DNA of 58,051 bases from an uncultured Lachnospiraceae bacterium. GTDB taxonomy: Bacteria > Bacillota > Clostridia > Lachnospirales > Lachnospiraceae. Location: contig CAJURF010000007.1 of NCBI GenBank assembly GCA_910588825.1, forward strand, positions 13,669 through 71,719. The letters run 5' to 3'. Below are positions 6,852-15,818 of the stretch, in pieces (position 1 is the stretch's first letter; every line of letters begins with the position of its first letter). A program made the position numbers and the translations under genes. The notes under the pieces are model-generated. The model was not told where the DNA came from and did no database searches. It worked only from the letters and a program-made list of their open reading frames with translations.

Positions 6852-7967
6852 ATGGCACGAAAAAGCAATAAAACATCACACGTATTAAATCTTCTGGCCG
6901 GTGAAGAATCTGTACCGGAAGCGGAAGAAAAAAAAGAGGCAAAAGAAAAAAACAATACAGAGGCAAAAGCTGAATCTGAGGAATCTGCTGACAAAAAAGC
7001 GCCTGCCCCGGATTCCCCGGAAATATCTATTGTGACTGCCGGAAACAGCACCGATGACCCTTTATCCGATCTCATCCGAGACCAACTGGAAGAGACTCTT
7101 GAGCAGGCTGAAAATCAGGAAACTGCTGCAGAAGAATCCATACCAGAAGCCAGCTATGACGAAAAATCAAAGGAAGCTGTACCCGAAAATATGGAATCTG
7201 ACCAGAATACATCTTCTCCTCAAACTACGGACACAGGAGAACTTTCTTCCTTAAAAACAGAATCAAGCGCAGATAATACTCTGAATACTGATACCACCGC
7301 AGACACAGATAATCCTGCGGAAGCCGATACCAATGCAGAGGCGGATACTGCCATAGATACCAATGCCGTTGCTAAAGAAGATTCCGCCACAGCTTCTAAT
7401 GCCGCCGCTAAAGATGATTCTGCCTTGGCTTCCGATATCACTGAGGAAAAAGATTCTGCCCTGCTTTCCAATATCACAGAAGAAGATGATTCTGCCTCGG
7501 CTTCCAATACCACTGAGGAAGAGGATTCTGCTATAGATACCAATATTTCCCCAGAAGAAGAACTCTCCGCAGCCCCAGACACCATCACAGACGCCAACGT
7601 GGATGCAGCCGCCAGCGAAGCTCTTTTGCCAAACCATCCGGTTATATCCCCAGACCATTTGAACGCCCTTCTTTATCCAGAAGACGTGGAAGACGATTCC
7701 GTCCATTACCGTTTTATCAACGTAATGGAATACGTTGTCAAGGATATGGTTTTGGACTATATGCAGAGGTTTGGTATGTGTACCTGCGAACGCTGTGTGG
7801 TAGACACCACCGCATTGACATTGACTTTCTGTTCCGCAAAATATATTGTGGTGGATAAGCATACCGTATCTCCATTATTGAACTATTACGCCAGCAAGTA
7901 TACGGGTGATGTGACCGTGGCTCTCACCAGAGCCTGCACCATGGTAAATGAAAACCCCCGCCATTAA
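6852..7967 (+). CDS. ComFB-domain protein with acidic repeat linker
   Basis: 371 residues in three parts. Residues 1-20 (MARKSNKTSHVLNLLAG) are basic. Residues about 20-250 are an acidic Ala/Ser/Thr/Asp/Glu-rich linker containing five 12-residue repeats (7371-7550). Residues about 265-371 form a ComFB-family domain: 'INVMEYVVKDMV' then 'MCTCERC' with Cys310, Cys312 and Cys315, a likely metal site. ComFB was named from late competence operons; members in cyanobacteria have been reported as cyclic dinucleotide receptors (recalled, not checked here). It is probably co-transcribed with parA. A tethered partner or effector for ParA is inference. Confidence 0.75.
   Translation: MARKSNKTSHVLNLLAGEESVPEAEEKKEAKEKNNTEAKAESEESADKKAPAPDSPEISIVTAGNSTDDPLSDLIRDQLEETLEQAENQETAAEESIPEASYDEKSKEAVPENMESDQNTSSPQTTDTGELSSLKTESSADNTLNTDTTADTDNPAEADTNAEADTAIDTNAVAKEDSATASNAAAKDDSALASDITEEKDSALLSNITEEDDSASASNTTEEEDSAIDTNISPEEELSAAPDTITDANVDAAASEALLPNHPVISPDHLNALLYPEDVEDDSVHYRFINVMEYVVKDMVLDYMQRFGMCTCERCVVDTTALTLTFCSAKYIVVDKHTVSPLLNYYASKYTGDVTVALTRACTMVNENPRH
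7371..7550 (+). repeat. five 36-bp tandem repeats in the linker of the ComFB-domain gene
   Basis: Units start at 7371, 7407, 7443, 7479 and 7515 and encode 12 residues each with the pattern x-E-[ED]-D-S-A-x-x-S-N-x-x. DNA identity between units is imperfect, so the repeats are not brand new. Such units could expand or shrink and alter linker length without breaking the frame. Confidence 0.75.
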
Positions 7968-8011
7968 TCTGGCGGGGGCATCAAGAATCCGGCAGAGCCG
8001 GATTCTTTTTT
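7955..8011. terminator. double bidirectional terminator between convergent genes
   Basis: Two hairpins follow each other: CCCCCGCC/GGCGGGGG (7955-7962 with 7971-7978), which overlaps the stop of the ComFB-domain gene, and AAGAATCCGGC/GCCGGATTCTT (7983-7993 with 7997-8007) followed by a T run to 8011. The second overlaps the 3' end of the minus-strand EAL-HDOD gene. Together they separate the two converging transcripts. Confidence 0.85.
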
Positions 8012-9299
8012 ATTCTTCACTTTCTTCGCTGGCCTCTTCTTCGTTTTCTTCTTCCGGCCGTTCTACGTCACTGCTTAAGTTATCCCAGATTTCATTTACC
8101 TCCTCTACACTGTCCATGTAGACCTGTGCGATCACGTTAGCCGGAATATTAAACTGTGATGTATATTGTCTTAATCGTTTCCAGTCTGCCTGCTCATAAC
8201 ATAAAACCATGTCAAACAATGCACCGCCGATCCCCGTATGATCCACCAAAGCATCTCTGGCCACATCGGGAAGGGGAATATCCTCCAGTAATTCTTCCAA
8301 AGGAGCGTCAATAATGTAATCCATAGTGGAGAACATACCAATCAGATATGCCTCAGACCGGATAATTTCCCGGGTTTTCATATACTCCACCAACGCAGAC
8401 ATAAAAGTAGCTCTCAGGAAGGATAACTTCAGAACTTCGTCGGAAGCCGCATTTCGCTCGTCATCCTTAATGCTCAGCAGATAAACCCACTGGCGAAGCT
8501 GGCTGATTCCCAATGTCACCAATGCCTGACGAATGGAAGATGTCTTCTTTCTCAAAGCAAAATAGGCGGAATTGACCATTTTCAAAACAGAATAACTCAG
8601 AGAGGCATCCCGGCTGATAATAGTCTCAATCATCTCCACATCCGGCTCATCCTTGGTCACTTCCACCACAAGCTGGAAGAAGTTGCCCTCCAGATAATCC
8701 ATTTTGTTGGACTTGGTAATCATGGCCGTCTCTATGTAATTGCCTTCCAGATAATCCATACCCATGATCTTAACCAGGTCGTATTCTTCTTTTGTATTGA
8801 CACCTACGGCAATGCACTTTTTCTCAAAGCTGTGAAGCATCTCCACCAGATTTGCCAGAGATACCCGGCCCTTTTCATCTTTAACACCCGCCACATCAAT
8901 CTTTACAAATTCAACCATATCCAGGAGACTGAGATACTTGGGCGAATACTGAAAATTATTAATGGCAAACCGATACCCATCTTTCCGATATTTTTTCATG
9001 ATACTCGGTGTCAGGGGATGAACCACGATATTATCTTCAATCTGGATTACCATTTTTTCCTTATCAAACATCTTAGGTGTATTGCGGAAAAACAAAGTAG
9101 GCGGAAAAGACAAAAAAGTCATTTTTTCCCTGAAAATAACATCGTTATTCTGTGTAAGAAACCCTGCGATCGCATCTGCGATCACATGTTCGGAGCCATT
9201 GTACAGACTGTCGTTATCATTCTGTATTAAAATCTCATAACCAACCACTTCATCATTCTTAGGCTCCTTAATTGCCTGACGAACAATATACTTATCCAT
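8010..9299 (-). CDS. EAL-HDOD domain protein with degenerate EAL (YuxH-like)
   Basis: 429 residues: EAL-like domain about 1-205, HDOD domain about 210-400, acidic tail. Key phosphodiesterase residues are lost: the E-A-L signature reads 'YEILIQ', the metal-binding D-D-F-G becomes 'INNFQYSP', and the loop-6 'AEGVET' becomes 'AVGVNT'. It is therefore unlikely to cut c-di-GMP; EAL-HDOD proteins usually act as sensors or scaffolds. 'MDYLEGN' occurs twice, 19 residues apart. Last gene of the long flagellar operon, overlapping cheV by 8 bp, so it probably links nucleotide or stress signals to motility. Confidence 0.85.
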   Translation of the reverse strand: MDKYIVRQAIKEPKNDEVVGYEILIQNDNDSLYNGSEHVIADAIAGFLTQNNDVIFREKMTFLSFPPTLFFRNTPKMFDKEKMVIQIEDNIVVHPLTPSIMKKYRKDGYRFAINNFQYSPKYLSLLDMVEFVKIDVAGVKDEKGRVSLANLVEMLHSFEKKCIAVGVNTKEEYDLVKIMGMDYLEGNYIETAMITKSNKMDYLEGNFFQLVVEVTKDEPDVEMIETIISRDASLSYSVLKMVNSAYFALRKKTSSIRQALVTLGISQLRQWVYLLSIKDDERNAASDEVLKLSFLRATFMSALVEYMKTREIIRSEAYLIGMFSTMDYIIDAPLEELLEDIPLPDVARDALVDHTGIGGALFDMVLCYEQADWKRLRQYTSQFNIPANVIAQVYMDSVEEVNEIWDNLSSDVERPEEENEEEASEESEE

Positions 9300-10212
9300 T
9301 AATTCCTTCCCTCTCCAGCAAATGATCCATAACTTCTACCAGGTGCCCGATTTCCGGCTTCGAAAGCTGTTCATCTGCCCCAAGCTGTTTTCCTTTAATT
9401 TCCATTTCCTGGTTAATCAGGGATGAGAAAATAATCAAAGGAATATGTTTCAGTTTTTCATTTTCCTTAACCAGTTTTGTAAGGCGGTGCCCGTCCATTT
9501 TAGGCATTTCAATATCTGTAATGATCAGACTGACTTTATTGTCAAGCTCCGGGTCATTCTGCACGCTTTTCAGGTAATTCCATGCTTCCTGGCCATTATT
9601 AAATTTTTTGAGATTCACATAACCGGCTTTTATCAGAGACTGCTCAATCATTTTCGTCAGCAAAATAGAATCCTCTGCTAAAACAATCGGACGGTCACTT
9701 CTGCCCCTCTCTCCCAGCTTGTCAATCTCTGATTGCTGAATTCCTGTCTCCGGAGCAATCTCTGTGACAATTTTTTCAAAATCCAATATGGTAACCAGAT
9801 CCGTCCCGCATTGCGCAATCCCTGTGGCCACACTCTCCTCCCCCTGGTTCAGTGTATTGTCTGGTTTCTGGATATCTGTCCAGGATATTCTGCTGATTCC
9901 CACCACATTATGTACCCGGAAAGCAATGTGCATCTTGTTGAAATTCGTTACAAGAAATAAATCCCTGGCATTCTTTTCCGTGGGCTTTCCTGTAAGATAA
10001 AAAGGCAGATCCACCACAGTCAAGAGGATATCTCTTGGCTTAAAAATACCTTCCACAGAGGGGTGTACATGAGGAACAGGTTTCACCTTATCGGACATCA
10101 TGATCTCCGTCACCTTCGCCACATTAATCCCATACAGCTCCCCATATATAATGAACTGCATAATTTCAATCTCGTTCGTACCTGATTCCAGTAATATCTC
10201 TGTCTGCGCCAT
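9292..10212 (-). CDS. cheV: Chemotaxis coupling protein CheV
   Basis: 306 residues from the ATG 8 bp after AAAGGAGAGG; a longer frame from 10251 would run into cheD and is not preferred. An N-terminal CheW-like domain (from 'IMQFIIYGELYGINVAKVTEIM', given here as one continuous beta-rich region) is followed by a receiver domain with 'VLAEDS' and the phospho-acceptor in 'IITDIEMPKMDG'. CheV couples receptors to CheA and takes part in adaptation. It lies between cheD and the EAL-HDOD gene. cheA and cheW are not in the window, so the kinase core is encoded elsewhere. Confidence 0.93.
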   Translation of the reverse strand: MAQTEILLESGTNEIEIMQFIIYGELYGINVAKVTEIMMSDKVKPVPHVHPSVEGIFKPRDILLTVVDLPFYLTGKPTEKNARDLFLVTNFNKMHIAFRVHNVVGISRISWTDIQKPDNTLNQGEESVATGIAQCGTDLVTILDFEKIVTEIAPETGIQQSEIDKLGERGRSDRPIVLAEDSILLTKMIEQSLIKAGYVNLKKFNNGQEAWNYLKSVQNDPELDNKVSLIITDIEMPKMDGHRLTKLVKENEKLKHIPLIIFSSLINQEMEIKGKQLGADEQLSKPEIGHLVEVMDHLLEREGING

Positions 10213-10225
10213 ATCATCCTCTCCT

Positions 10226-10708
10226 TTACATGGTTTTCTCCGGCCTGCCAAAGGTCTTTATCGTTACCTTTCCATCGCTGACATCCATGAGCATCGTCCG
10301 CGCATAATTTGCACCTGTATCTTCACCTACAAGACGTATTCCATTGTCACGCAGGATTTTTTTTACATTTTGAGCATTTCTCTGTCCGATATTTCCCAGA
10401 TCCTGACCGCCCTTCATCTCAAACATTTTGGCCCCGCCGGCAATCTTTGCCTTTATCCGGTTTCTGCTTGCACCAAACGCAGTCATTTTACGCAGAGTCT
10501 CATTCAATCCTGTATCTGCGTATTTATAAAGATTGGCATTGGACATCCTCCCAATTTCAGGCAGCATAATGTGAACAAGTGCCCCCAATTTTATCATTGG
10601 ATCATACAATGCGATACCGATACAAGAACCTAAGGCATAGGTAATCAGAATCCCTTCCTGCCTGGCCATTTTCATATCCGCGATTCCCACTGTAATCTGT
10701 TTATTCAT
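10226..10708 (-). CDS. cheD: Chemoreceptor glutamine deamidase CheD
   Basis: 160 residues. The catalytic dyad is visible: Cys29 in 'ALGSCIGIALYD' and His46 in 'LVHIMLP'. CheD deamidates glutamines on methyl-accepting receptors and, in B. subtilis, binds CheC to raise its CheY-P phosphatase activity. cheC lies immediately upstream with a 2-bp gap, so the pair is translated together. The 3' end abuts cheV. Confidence 0.95.
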   Translation of the reverse strand: MNKQITVGIADMKMARQEGILITYALGSCIGIALYDPMIKLGALVHIMLPEIGRMSNANLYKYADTGLNETLRKMTAFGASRNRIKAKIAGGAKMFEMKGGQDLGNIGQRNAQNVKKILRDNGIRLVGEDTGANYARTMLMDVSDGKVTIKTFGRPEKTM

Positions 10709-10710
10709 GA

Positions 10711-11331
10711 TTAATTAACTCCCAGTTTCTGCATTAAATAATTTAAAGACTGAATATCTGGCATCATCAGCAGATTGCTGTCCAGTACTTTGTCATCTAC
10801 AATGAATTTGCCGTTAATCATCATCAATTTGTCTGTCTCATATCCAAACTCTACCATAGGAACGCTTAAAATCCCACCCAGCATATTAATGGCAATGCTG
10901 GGAATTGACAGCTTTATCGAAACTCCTGTAAGCCCGGACATAGCATTCACATAAGATGAAATAATAATATTTCCGATCTCCTCAAGAGCTGATTTCTCAA
11001 GTTCTGTCAAATCCATGTAGTCATCAATATCCTTTGACAACACACTGTCCAAAACTGCGTTGATAAAGTCAATTTTCAAGATAAACAGCATAATACCGTT
11101 GATCTCACCTGACATTTTAACCAGAACGGCAGCAACGATTTCCTCTGGACTTCCCACCATCTCAATGGCTTCATTGTATCCCAGGACATAGACAGCTGGA
11201 AGAGACATTTTTGTTGTCTTTTTCAAAACTTGTGAAAGAGCCGTAGCTGCATTTCCTGTTCCAATGCTTCCGATCTCTTTAATCACATCCAGTTCCAAAG
11301 CATTCATATCTTCATAGTTCGCAATTCCCAT
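10711..11331 (-). CDS. cheC: CheY-P phosphatase CheC
   Basis: 206 residues starting at MGIANYED, preceded by GGAGAGGAG. It shows the CheC double repeat. The second active-site pair is intact (Glu118, Asn121 in 'EEIGNI'), but the first reads 'KEIGSIGTGNAAT', giving Glu19 with Ser22 where Asn is expected. In B. subtilis the second site carries more of the activity, so the enzyme is probably still functional. It removes phosphate from CheY with help from CheD. Part of cheC-cheD-cheV at the end of the flagellar operon. Confidence 0.93.
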   Translation of the reverse strand: MGIANYEDMNALELDVIKEIGSIGTGNAATALSQVLKKTTKMSLPAVYVLGYNEAIEMVGSPEEIVAAVLVKMSGEINGIMLFILKIDFINAVLDSVLSKDIDDYMDLTELEKSALEEIGNIIISSYVNAMSGLTGVSIKLSIPSIAINMLGGILSVPMVEFGYETDKLMMINGKFIVDDKVLDSNLLMMPDIQSLNYLMQKLGVN

Positions 11332-11361
11332 AGATTCTCCTCTCCTCAAAGGTCAGACAGT

Positions 11362-12075
11362 TTACGCTCTCAGACCATTAATCTTATTCTCTACTTCATC
11401 TGATGTCTGTACCATCTTTAAGGCGTAACTGTAAGCTCTCTGCGCCTCAATAATTTTTGTCAGCTGGTCGGCAAAATCTACATTGGACATTTCCAGCATT
11501 CCTTTGCGCAGCGTTGCATCCTGCGCATTAAAGGGATTGCCATTTTTCGCAACTGGCGTAAATTCATTATCACCCACACTCAGCATACCGTTTTTGTTGA
11601 CAAAATCAAAAATACCGATATTCAGAGTATCCGGGCTGTTCTCGTTGACTATGATCGGATTTCTGTTCTGATCCAGTACCAATTTTCCCGTTGAGGAGAT
11701 AAGATAGAACTGCTCTCCCCGCAGAGATAAGCTGAAACTTCCATCTCTGGTATAAGTAATCTCATTACTAGCCGGATCTCTCAGCATAAAAAAGCCGTCT
11801 CCCTCAATGGCATAATCATAATCTCCGGGTGTCTCTGCAAGGGTCATCTGGGAAAAATCAGTGTCTGCTTTCTGAATCCGCATCCCGGTTCCTGACAGCA
11901 GTTCATTATTTTGGTCAACTTTTCCCTTCATTTCATAATACATCAACTCGGAAAAAATGGGAACTTTTGTCTTATATCCCCATGTATTAATATTTGCAGT
12001 ATTGTTAGACAAAATGTCCAGCTTATACTGTTCACTGCCCATCCCGAGCGCTGCTGTGTAAAAAGATTGATTCAT
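11362..12075 (-). CDS. flgG: Flagellar rod/hook-basal body protein, FlgG (FlhP-like) family
   Basis: 237 residues from MNQSFY (AGGAG 7 nt upstream; the ATG two codons earlier is too close). The N-terminus 'LDILSNNTANINTWGYK' and C-terminus 'LTKIIEAQRAYSYALKMVQTSDE' are the paired helices of rod/hook axial proteins. 'GDGFFMLRD' and 'YTRDGSFSL' are typical of FlgF/FlgG. It follows a second paralogue (12107-12856), the same two-gene arrangement as flhO-flhP in B. subtilis. Which of the two makes the distal rod cannot be settled from sequence alone. Confidence 0.82.
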   Translation of the reverse strand: MNQSFYTAALGMGSEQYKLDILSNNTANINTWGYKTKVPIFSELMYYEMKGKVDQNNELLSGTGMRIQKADTDFSQMTLAETPGDYDYAIEGDGFFMLRDPASNEITYTRDGSFSLSLRGEQFYLISSTGKLVLDQNRNPIIVNENSPDTLNIGIFDFVNKNGMLSVGDNEFTPVAKNGNPFNAQDATLRKGMLEMSNVDFADQLTKIIEAQRAYSYALKMVQTSDEVENKINGLRA

Positions 12076-12106
12076 ACGCATACTCCTTTGCCGCTGTCAT
12101 ATTACG

Positions 12107-12856
12107 CTACACTTTCCCGATCTCCGTAACCACTTTACCCATAATCTGATCATACATTTTCAGAACCTGGGACGCACTATCCAGAGCTCTTTGGCTGCTC
12201 ATCATATTAACCATCTCCTGTACGGAGTCTACGTTAGACCGCTCCAGATATTTCCAAAGCATCTTCCCATCTGCAGCCACAGCCTGCTGGTTGGTATAGA
12301 ACACACCATTCCCGCCTTTTTCCAGATTATCATAGTTATTAAAGTCCACAACTGCAATCTGTCCATATTGTGTCCGGCCGTCTTCACTGAATATGCGTCC
12401 GGAACTGTCAATGGCAATCTTATCTGTACCGATACGGATCTGACCGTTTCTTCCCACAACTCTGCCCACAGACGGCAGAGCCAGGTAACCTTGGTCGTCA
12501 AGAATGAAAGAGCCGTCCCTGGTATAACCAATGCCATTTTCCGTCTGCACCATGAAAAATCCATTATCCTGCAGTGCCACATCAAAAATTTCGTTGGTCT
12601 CCTCTACCGCACCTGGCTCAAAGTCTGTCACCGTCTCATCGGAAGCCCGTACCATGGCCATTGTACCAATCTCTGTCTTATTGCTCTTGTCAATATTCCC
12701 GCTGCGGTACATCAGTTCTTCCCGAAAAGTAGTGGCCATATATTTATCACTCTTATACCCGGGTGTAGAAACATTGGTCATATTATTACTGATCACATTC
12801 TGATTCCGGGTCTGTGTGAGTATACCGGAAGTCAGATTGTAAAAACCCTGGAACAT
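12107..12856 (-). CDS. flgF: Flagellar rod protein, FlgF/FlgG (FlhO-like) family
   Basis: 249 residues with the axial-protein N-terminus 'NVISNNMTNVSTPGYKSD', a central 'DNGFFMVQTENGIGYTRDG' and the C-terminal helix 'EMVNMMSSQRALDSASQVLKMYD'. It is exported by the flagellar type III apparatus and stacks into the rod. Located 33 bp after the sigma-28 gene and 31 bp before its paralogue. FlgF and FlgG are close relatives, so the symbol is a best guess from the order. Confidence 0.8.
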   Translation of the reverse strand: MFQGFYNLTSGILTQTRNQNVISNNMTNVSTPGYKSDKYMATTFREELMYRSGNIDKSNKTEIGTMAMVRASDETVTDFEPGAVEETNEIFDVALQDNGFFMVQTENGIGYTRDGSFILDDQGYLALPSVGRVVGRNGQIRIGTDKIAIDSSGRIFSEDGRTQYGQIAVVDFNNYDNLEKGGNGVFYTNQQAVAADGKMLWKYLERSNVDSVQEMVNMMSSQRALDSASQVLKMYDQIMGKVVTEIGKV

Positions 12857-12889
12857 AACCTCACTCCTTCCTTCTCAATCCTCTATTTA

Positions 12890-13669
12890 TTAAATATCCA
12901 GGTCCTTTTTTAGAAACAGCCTCATCTTTCTCAAGGCATTGGCATGTATCTGGGAAATCCTCGGTTCACTGACCTCCAGGATCCTGGCAATTTCTTTCAT
13001 ATTCAATTCGTCCACATAATAAAGAGATACCACCATCTGCTCATTCTCTTTTAAACTATGAAGGGCCTCCACCAGCCTGCCGTGCAGCTCCTGCTCCATC
13101 ATGTGCGCCTCCGGCTGTTCCTGCATGTTGCTGGAGGGAAGCTGGACAGATTTCCTGTTTTCCATTGTCTCCTCCAGAACCATGTCCAGCGACAGCACGT
13201 TGAAAAGATTGGTCTTTCCCACTGCATCGTGATATTTATCCAGACTCACATGCAGATGGGCCGCAATCTCCTCAGCAGTGGGATACCTTCCCAGTTCATT
13301 ATACAACTCCATGGTGGCGTTGTCGATTTCTTTTGCACTTTTACGTACGCTCCGGGGAATCCAGTCCTGCCTTCTGGCCAGGTCTATAATCATTCCCCGT
13401 ATCCGTTTAAAAATATAAGTCTCGAATTTTACGTTTTTTTCAAAATCAAATTTATCCAGCGCGTTCATGATTACCAGAACGCCTTCATTAACCATATCAT
13501 CGATCTGGGCAAAACTTACATACACATCCCGCATCTGCAGGGCAATACTTTTTACAATATAGACATAACGCATCACCAGCTCCTGCTTTACAGCAAGCTC
13601 TCTGGTGTCCTGATATTTCTTCAACAACTCTTCATTTGTCATTTCACTGTATGAATTCTGCACGCTCAT
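12890..13669 (-). CDS. fliA: RNA polymerase sigma-28 factor (FliA/WhiG family)
   Basis: 259 residues with regions 2 ('VSFAQIDDMVNEGVLVIMNA', 'FETYIFKRIRGMIIDLAR'), 3 and 4 ('LKENEQMVVSLYY', 'MKEIARILEVSEPRISQIHA') in order, the family that directs late flagellar genes such as flagellin and fliD. It lies directly after flhA; in many Firmicutes flhF and flhG sit between these two genes, but they are not here. No anti-sigma flgM is in the window. Confidence 0.93.
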   Translation of the reverse strand: MSVQNSYSEMTNEELLKKYQDTRELAVKQELVMRYVYIVKSIALQMRDVYVSFAQIDDMVNEGVLVIMNALDKFDFEKNVKFETYIFKRIRGMIIDLARRQDWIPRSVRKSAKEIDNATMELYNELGRYPTAEEIAAHLHVSLDKYHDAVGKTNLFNVLSLDMVLEETMENRKSVQLPSSNMQEQPEAHMMEQELHGRLVEALHSLKENEQMVVSLYYVDELNMKEIARILEVSEPRISQIHANALRKMRLFLKKDLDI

Positions 13670-13697
13670 GTCTCAAACTCCTCGGCATGTCTGCCCA

Positions 13698-15782
13698 TTA
13701 TTCGGTGATACTTCCTAAAGCCTGTATCTGCACATTGTTAGCAATTTCATTAAAGGACAACACATAAACATTGGGGTAGAACTGTTCAATCAGACGGAAA
13801 AAGTAAGGGCGTATCACCTGACTGGTAAGAACAATCACGTCCTGTGATAATTCATGGAACTTCCGTATCTCTTCGCTGAGCTGTTCAATAATGCTCTGCA
13901 TAGTATCCGGACTGAGGGCCATATAAGTCCCCTGGTCACTTTTCGTCAGACTGGCGATCATATGCTTCTCCAGCTCCGTATCCAGGGTGACAACCCGCAT
14001 ACTGCCATTTTCGCTGAACCGCCTGGTTATGGTTCTCTTTAAGGCAATCCGGATATTTTCTGTTATGGTATCAATATCCCTGCTGTTGGGAACTGTATCC
14101 GCAATGGTCTCCAGAATGGTCTCCATGTCCTTAATGGGAATCCCCTCTCTAAGCAGGTTTACAAGCACTTTCTGGAAACCGCCATAAGAAATCAAGGCCG
14201 GAATCACTTCTTCCACCAGCTCGGCTGAATTCTTCTTCGTATTTTCCACCAGCTGTACCACTTCCTGACGGGTGACAAGCTCATAAGAATGCCTGCGCAG
14301 TGTCTCTGAGAGATGGGTCAGCATAACTGACAGCGGGTCGATGACTGTATATCCATAAATCTCAGCAATCTCCTTGTTCTCCGGAGTGATCCACCGGCTG
14401 GGAATTCCGTAAGCCGGCTCCACTGTCTCGATTCCGTCCACTTCCCCAGACAGATTGGGCGGCTCCAGTGCCAGATAATAATCCACCAGGATTTCACCTT
14501 TAGCCACTTCCTCGCCTTTAATCTTAATCACATACTGGTTGGTATTCAGACTGGAACTGTCCCTGAGACGAATGGAGGGAATCACCAGCCCCATTTCCTG
14601 TGCGTACTGACGCCGGAAAATAACTATCCGGTTGATCATCCTTCCGCCGCTGGCCTCATCCACCAGAGGAATCAGGCTGTAGCCGAATTCCATCTCCACA
14701 GGCTCCACACTAATCAAAGAATAGATATTATTAATATCCCGGTAATATTCTTCTTCGCTCACCGGCTCGGCTTCCTCCATAGGATCTGCGGCCAGTCCGC
14801 CGCCCACCATAGCCAATTCCGGTTCCTGAAGCTGTGCCATATTTTCCATTCTTCTGCTCAACAGCATTCCGCCGGCCACTAAGCCCACACCTACTATGAT
14901 CATCTGCAGCTTAGGCATTCCCGGCACCAGCATCAGCACCAGCATCACGATACCGGCAAGCATCATAGATTGAGGCTGAGCCAGAAACTGTTTGGAAACA
15001 TCCTGATTCAGACTTCCCTCCGCCACCGCACGGGTCACGATCATACCAGTGGCCACAGAAATCAAAAGAGCCGGAATCTGAGAAACCAGACCGTCACCCA
15101 CTGTGGCAATGGAGTACACAGACAGCACCTCTGTAAAGGACATAGTTCCCTGTACCATACCGATAACCACACCGCCGATAAAATTCACCGCGGTGATGAT
15201 CAGTGACATGACCGCATCTCCCTTTACAATCTTGGTGGCACCGTCCATGGAGCCGTAAAAATCTGCTTCTTTCTGGATTTTATACCGACGTATTTTCGCT
15301 TCCTGCTCATTGATCAGGCCGGAACTTAAATCAGCGTCAATGGCCATCTGCTTGCCCGGCATAGCATCCAGGGTAAATCTCGCCGCAACTTCAGCCACAC
15401 GTTCTGCACCCTTGGTAATTACAAGAAACTGTACCAGAACGATAATGAAAAAGATAACAAATCCAACAACCACATTCCCCTGAAGGACGAAATCACCAAA
15501 AGCCTGAATGACCTGGCCCGCACTTCCGGAATTCGACAAGATATTCCTGGTGGAAGATACGTTGATACCCAGCCGGAATAAAGTGGTAATCAGCAGCAAT
15601 GCCGGGAAAATGGAAAATTCCAAGGACTCTGTGATATTCATACTGATCAAAAGGATAATCAGGGCTGCCGATATATTCAAAATAATCATAACGTCCAGCA
15701 GGAATGGACTTAAAGGGATAATCAAAAGCAGTACAATTACTACTACAAACAATGATACCCCATAATTCATTATTCTTCTCAT
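13698..15782 (-). CDS. flhA: Flagellar export gate protein FlhA
   Basis: 694 residues, the usual family length. About eight membrane helices fill residues 1-310, with the conserved FHIPEP-type loop ('VITKGAERVAEVAARFTLDA', 'MPGKQMAIDADL'), followed by a large cytoplasmic domain that docks chaperone-substrate complexes. It forms the nonameric ring of the export apparatus together with FlhB, FliP, FliQ and FliR, all encoded just upstream. The start follows flhB by 36 bp. Confidence 0.96.
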   Translation of the reverse strand: MRRIMNYGVSLFVVVIVLLLIIPLSPFLLDVMIILNISAALIILLISMNITESLEFSIFPALLLITTLFRLGINVSSTRNILSNSGSAGQVIQAFGDFVLQGNVVVGFVIFFIIVLVQFLVITKGAERVAEVAARFTLDAMPGKQMAIDADLSSGLINEQEAKIRRYKIQKEADFYGSMDGATKIVKGDAVMSLIITAVNFIGGVVIGMVQGTMSFTEVLSVYSIATVGDGLVSQIPALLISVATGMIVTRAVAEGSLNQDVSKQFLAQPQSMMLAGIVMLVLMLVPGMPKLQMIIVGVGLVAGGMLLSRRMENMAQLQEPELAMVGGGLAADPMEEAEPVSEEEYYRDINNIYSLISVEPVEMEFGYSLIPLVDEASGGRMINRIVIFRRQYAQEMGLVIPSIRLRDSSSLNTNQYVIKIKGEEVAKGEILVDYYLALEPPNLSGEVDGIETVEPAYGIPSRWITPENKEIAEIYGYTVIDPLSVMLTHLSETLRRHSYELVTRQEVVQLVENTKKNSAELVEEVIPALISYGGFQKVLVNLLREGIPIKDMETILETIADTVPNSRDIDTITENIRIALKRTITRRFSENGSMRVVTLDTELEKHMIASLTKSDQGTYMALSPDTMQSIIEQLSEEIRKFHELSQDVIVLTSQVIRPYFFRLIEQFYPNVYVLSFNEIANNVQIQALGSITE

Positions 15783-15818
15783 GTCTTCACCAATCTTTGC
15801 ATGTCTCTTCCTATCCTC

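Noticed and set aside
7220..7862. Two minus-strand frames opposite the ComFB-domain gene
   Set aside because: They are shadows of the Ser/Ala/Asp/Glu repeat linker, with no homologous look and no ribosome site.
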